Source: Sphingomonas adhaesiva (GTDB lineage: Bacteria; Pseudomonadota; Alphaproteobacteria; Sphingomonadales; Sphingomonadaceae). Taken from it: DNA of 64,000 nucleotides. The stretch is taken from assembly GCF_002374855.1 (NCBI RefSeq), contig NZ_NWVC01000002.1:186001-250000 (forward strand), given 5' to 3'. The position numbers and the translations under genes were made by a program. The notes under the pieces are model-generated. The model was not told where the DNA came from and did no database searches. It worked only from the letters and a program-made list of their open reading frames with translations. Below, in pieces: positions 62,154 to 64,000 of this stretch; within the stretch, counting starts at the first letter, position 1, and each line of letters opens with the position of its first letter.

Positions 62154-62825
62154 TCATTCCAGCATCAGGAACGCCGTCACCGTCAGCCGCCCGCGCGCCG
62201 GATCGTCGCTCAGCGCCGCACCGGGCGCGATCGCACCGCTGTGGAGCAATGCGCTGCGATAGACGACCGCGCGGTTCGGCCGCGCCGCGACCATCGCGGT
62301 CCGCTCGAACAGCGGCGTCGTATCCGCAATATAGGCCGCGGGCGGATCACCATCGCGGCGCAATTCGTCGTTCAGCGCCGCCAGATACCCCGCCGCACGC
62401 GCCGTATCGATCGTTTCATATCCGGTCGCGCGGTGGCGGAAGAACGCCGTCCCATCCCCCTCCCCCAGATAATGGACCAGCGCGATGCGGCGCGGATCAG
62501 TGGCATCGACATGCGGCAGCCGCTGCATGACGCTCAACCGCTCCGGCGGCGTCGTCACGATCGAGAAGCTGGCGTCGAGCAGCGACACGCCGCCGCGCTG
62601 CCCGAACACGCCCGCCAGCACCGCGGTCAGCGCCGGGCGCACCGCCACGAAATAATCGGGCGGCAGCATCGCGCGGATGCCGGGATAATGGTGACGCCCC
62701 GGCTCGAACCGCGCGGACAGCGCGGCCATGCGCAGCGCCGCCGGATCGGGATGGAAACCGTCGACGATCGCGATCGGCTGCCCCTCCGCGCCGATCCGCC
62801 GGGCCACGACATCGGGCGCGGTCAC
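62154..62825 (-). CDS. DUF6445 family protein (2OG-oxygenase-like)
   Basis: A 223-residue protein. The motif VMQRLPHVDATDPRRIALVH has the H-x-D pair and later LLHSGAI and RGRLTVTAF provide the expected His and Arg of a 2-oxoglutarate Fe(II) oxygenase fold. The DUF6445 family is commonly encoded beside tryptophan-halogenase-like genes and TonB receptors in sphingomonads and Caulobacter. Its ATG overlaps the halogenase stop (ATGA), so it is co-translated. The chemistry is unproven. Confidence 0.78.
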   Translation of the reverse strand: MTAPDVVARRIGAEGQPIAIVDGFHPDPAALRMAALSARFEPGRHHYPGIRAMLPPDYFVAVRPALTAVLAGVFGQRGGVSLLDASFSIVTTPPERLSVMQRLPHVDATDPRRIALVHYLGEGDGTAFFRHRATGYETIDTARAAGYLAALNDELRRDGDPPAAYIADTTPLFERTAMVAARPNRAVVYRSALLHSGAIAPGAALSDDPARGRLTVTAFLMLE

Positions 62826-64000
62826 GGCGCGCCGATCAGCTGCGCCAGCGCGTCGTCGTGCATCGGCAGCGTCGGCGCGGCGCGCGCGATCACCTGCGCG
62901 ATCTGTTCCACCTGCGCGCGATTGGTATCGGCGTCGATCGCGTCGGTGAGCGGATTGTAGCCGCTGGCGATCACCCCCTGACCGTCGAGCACCGCCAGCC
63001 AGCTGGCCTCGCGGAACAGCTCGTCACTGTCCAGGATCAGCCGCCCCGATCGGCGATATTGCGCGACGCGCGCGGACAGCGTGTCGGGCAGCGCCATGGT
63101 GCGGCAATGCCGCCACAACGGCTCGTCGCGTCCGCTGGTGGCGTGATAATGCAGGATCAGGAAATCCTTGATCCCGTCCATGTCGCGACCGAACAGCTGG
63201 TTGAACCGATCCGCGAGCGCGGGGTCCATGTCGCGGTCGGGAAACAGCGTCAGCAGCTTGGCGATCCCGCTCTGGATCAAATGGATGCTGGTGGATTCCA
63301 GCGGCTCCAAGAACCCCGACGACAGCCCGATCGCGACCACGTTCCCACGCCATGGCCGTCGCCGTGTCCCGGCGGTGAAGCGCAGCGTGCGCGGCTCCGC
63401 CAGCGCCTCGCCGTCGAGGTTCGCGAGCAATGTCGCGGTCGCCTCGTCCTCGCTCAGATGCGCGCTGGCATAGACGTAGCCGTTGCCGGTGCGGTGTTGC
63501 AGCGGGATGCGCCATTGCCACCCCGCCGCCCGCGCGGTCGATCGGGTATAGGGCGTCGTCGCGGCGACCCGCGCGCATGGTACCGCCACCGCACGATCGC
63601 ACGGCAGCCAGTGCGACCAGTCCTCCAGCCCCTCCCCCATCGCACCGTCGATCAGCAATGCACGGAAGCCGGAGCAATCGACGAACAATTCGCCGGCCAG
63701 CGTCTCGCCGCGTTCGGTGAGCAACGCGGTCACCTGCCCGTCGTCGCCATCGCGCACCACGTCGCGCAGCCGCCCCTCCACCCGCACCACGCCCGCGGCC
63801 TCCGCCAGCCGCCGCAGGTAGCGGGCGTACAGCCCGGCGTCGAAATGATAGGCATAGCCCAGCGTCGACAGGATCGACCGCGCATCGCCCACCGGCTTGG
63901 CGAAGCGCCCCTCCGCCGCCAGCCGTGCCGCCAGCGACAGCCCCGACAGCGGCACGTCGCTGCCCTGTGCGCGCGCCTTCAGCCAGCGATGGTGGAACGC
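62822..64000 (-). CDS. Tryptophan halogenase-like flavoprotein, N-terminus outside window
   Basis: The frame continues open to the window end, so only the last 392 or so residues are present. It begins with AFHHRWLKARAQGSDVPLSG and has FVDCSGFRALLIDG and the strong motif GLSSGFLEPLESTSIHLIQS, which carries the conserved Glu of flavin-dependent tryptophan halogenases. The FAD-binding GxGxxG and catalytic Lys lie outside. Family members linked to TonB loci may be non-halogenating. It is followed by a DUF6445 gene with overlap. Confidence 0.85.
   Translation of the reverse strand, partial: AFHHRWLKARAQGSDVPLSGLSLAARLAAEGRFAKPVGDARSILSTLGYAYHFDAGLYARYLRRLAEAAGVVRVEGRLRDVVRDGDDGQVTALLTERGETLAGELFVDCSGFRALLIDGAMGEGLEDWSHWLPCDRAVAVPCARVAATTPYTRSTARAAGWQWRIPLQHRTGNGYVYASAHLSEDEATATLLANLDGEALAEPRTLRFTAGTRRRPWRGNVVAIGLSSGFLEPLESTSIHLIQSGIAKLLTLFPDRDMDPALADRFNQLFGRDMDGIKDFLILHYHATSGRDEPLWRHCRTMALPDTLSARVAQYRRSGRLILDSDELFREASWLAVLDGQGVIASGYNPLTDAIDADTNRAQVEQIAQVIARAAPTLPMHDDALAQLIGAP

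Noticed and set aside
1..64000. tRNA, rRNA, CRISPR, insertion sequence, prophage or plasmid genes
   Set aside because: I looked for cloverleaf arms with CCA, regular repeat-spacer patterns, transposase motifs and phage structural genes, and saw none I could support by eye.

Overview
The window is a single stretch of high-GC, densely coding DNA that reads as the chromosome of an alphaproteobacterium, most likely Sphingomonas or a close relative. This is inferred from several features together: an F1-ATPase zeta-type inhibitor (DUF1476), an RcdA-like DUF1465 protein, DUF465 proteins, three large TonB-dependent receptors, and a DUF6445/tryptophan-halogenase pair. I saw no tRNA, rRNA, CRISPR array, insertion sequence or prophage. 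Short intergenic palindromes of one family occur at two full-length sites and one short site.

Layout. 1-198 is the tail of a CocE/NonD-type hydrolase. 334-8586 (+) is a five-gene run of exported proteins: four small DUF11-like proteins and a 1669-residue protein with a probable outer-membrane barrel. It converges on a phosphorelay block at 8573-12972, which holds a damaged single-domain response regulator, a CHASE3-PAS hybrid histidine kinase, a NarL-type regulator and, divergently, an HPt protein. An MCP follows (12980-14746), then pgsA-moaD-moaE with its own terminator. 16241-25639 is mostly housekeeping: an LplT-like transporter, gamma-carbonic anhydrase, nitronate monooxygenase, RcdA/DUF465 proteins, an aldehyde dehydrogenase, a prepilin peptidase and a thiolase. 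25721-36559 holds a glutathionyl-hydroquinone reductase, prolyl oligopeptidase, PPK2, a SatD-like pair, nadA, a DUF4230/MBL pair and a BlaI/BlaR-type pair with a clear operator dyad.

36904-41086 is a stress and metabolism block on the minus strand: DUF1476-bolA-grxD, then leuC-(small membrane ORF)-leuD-quinone oxidoreductase. 41242-46472 carries an MFS transporter and a TonB receptor translationally coupled to a beta-propeller phytase lipoprotein, which suggests phytate/phosphate scavenging. 46525-53462 is mainly catabolic: a deaminase, an SDR-phosphotransferase-acyl-CoA dehydrogenase operon with a divergent LysR gene, and an FAH-MaiA-FGE operon resembling lower gentisate/homogentisate degradation. 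53536-64000 is an uptake region with a DHA2-type exporter, a siderophore-type receptor, a divergent second receptor followed by a six-hairpin-glycosidase-like exported protein, and a DUF6445/tryptophan-halogenase pair cut by the window end.

The least familiar assembly is the DUF11/giant-barrel operon at the left end. It could be a surface fibre or matrix system, but that role is inference. The other points most worth checking are the 65-bp duplication that cuts off a response regulator, the competing hairpins between nadA and satD, and the BlaI dyad upstream of a BlaR-like protease with no penicillin-sensor domain.
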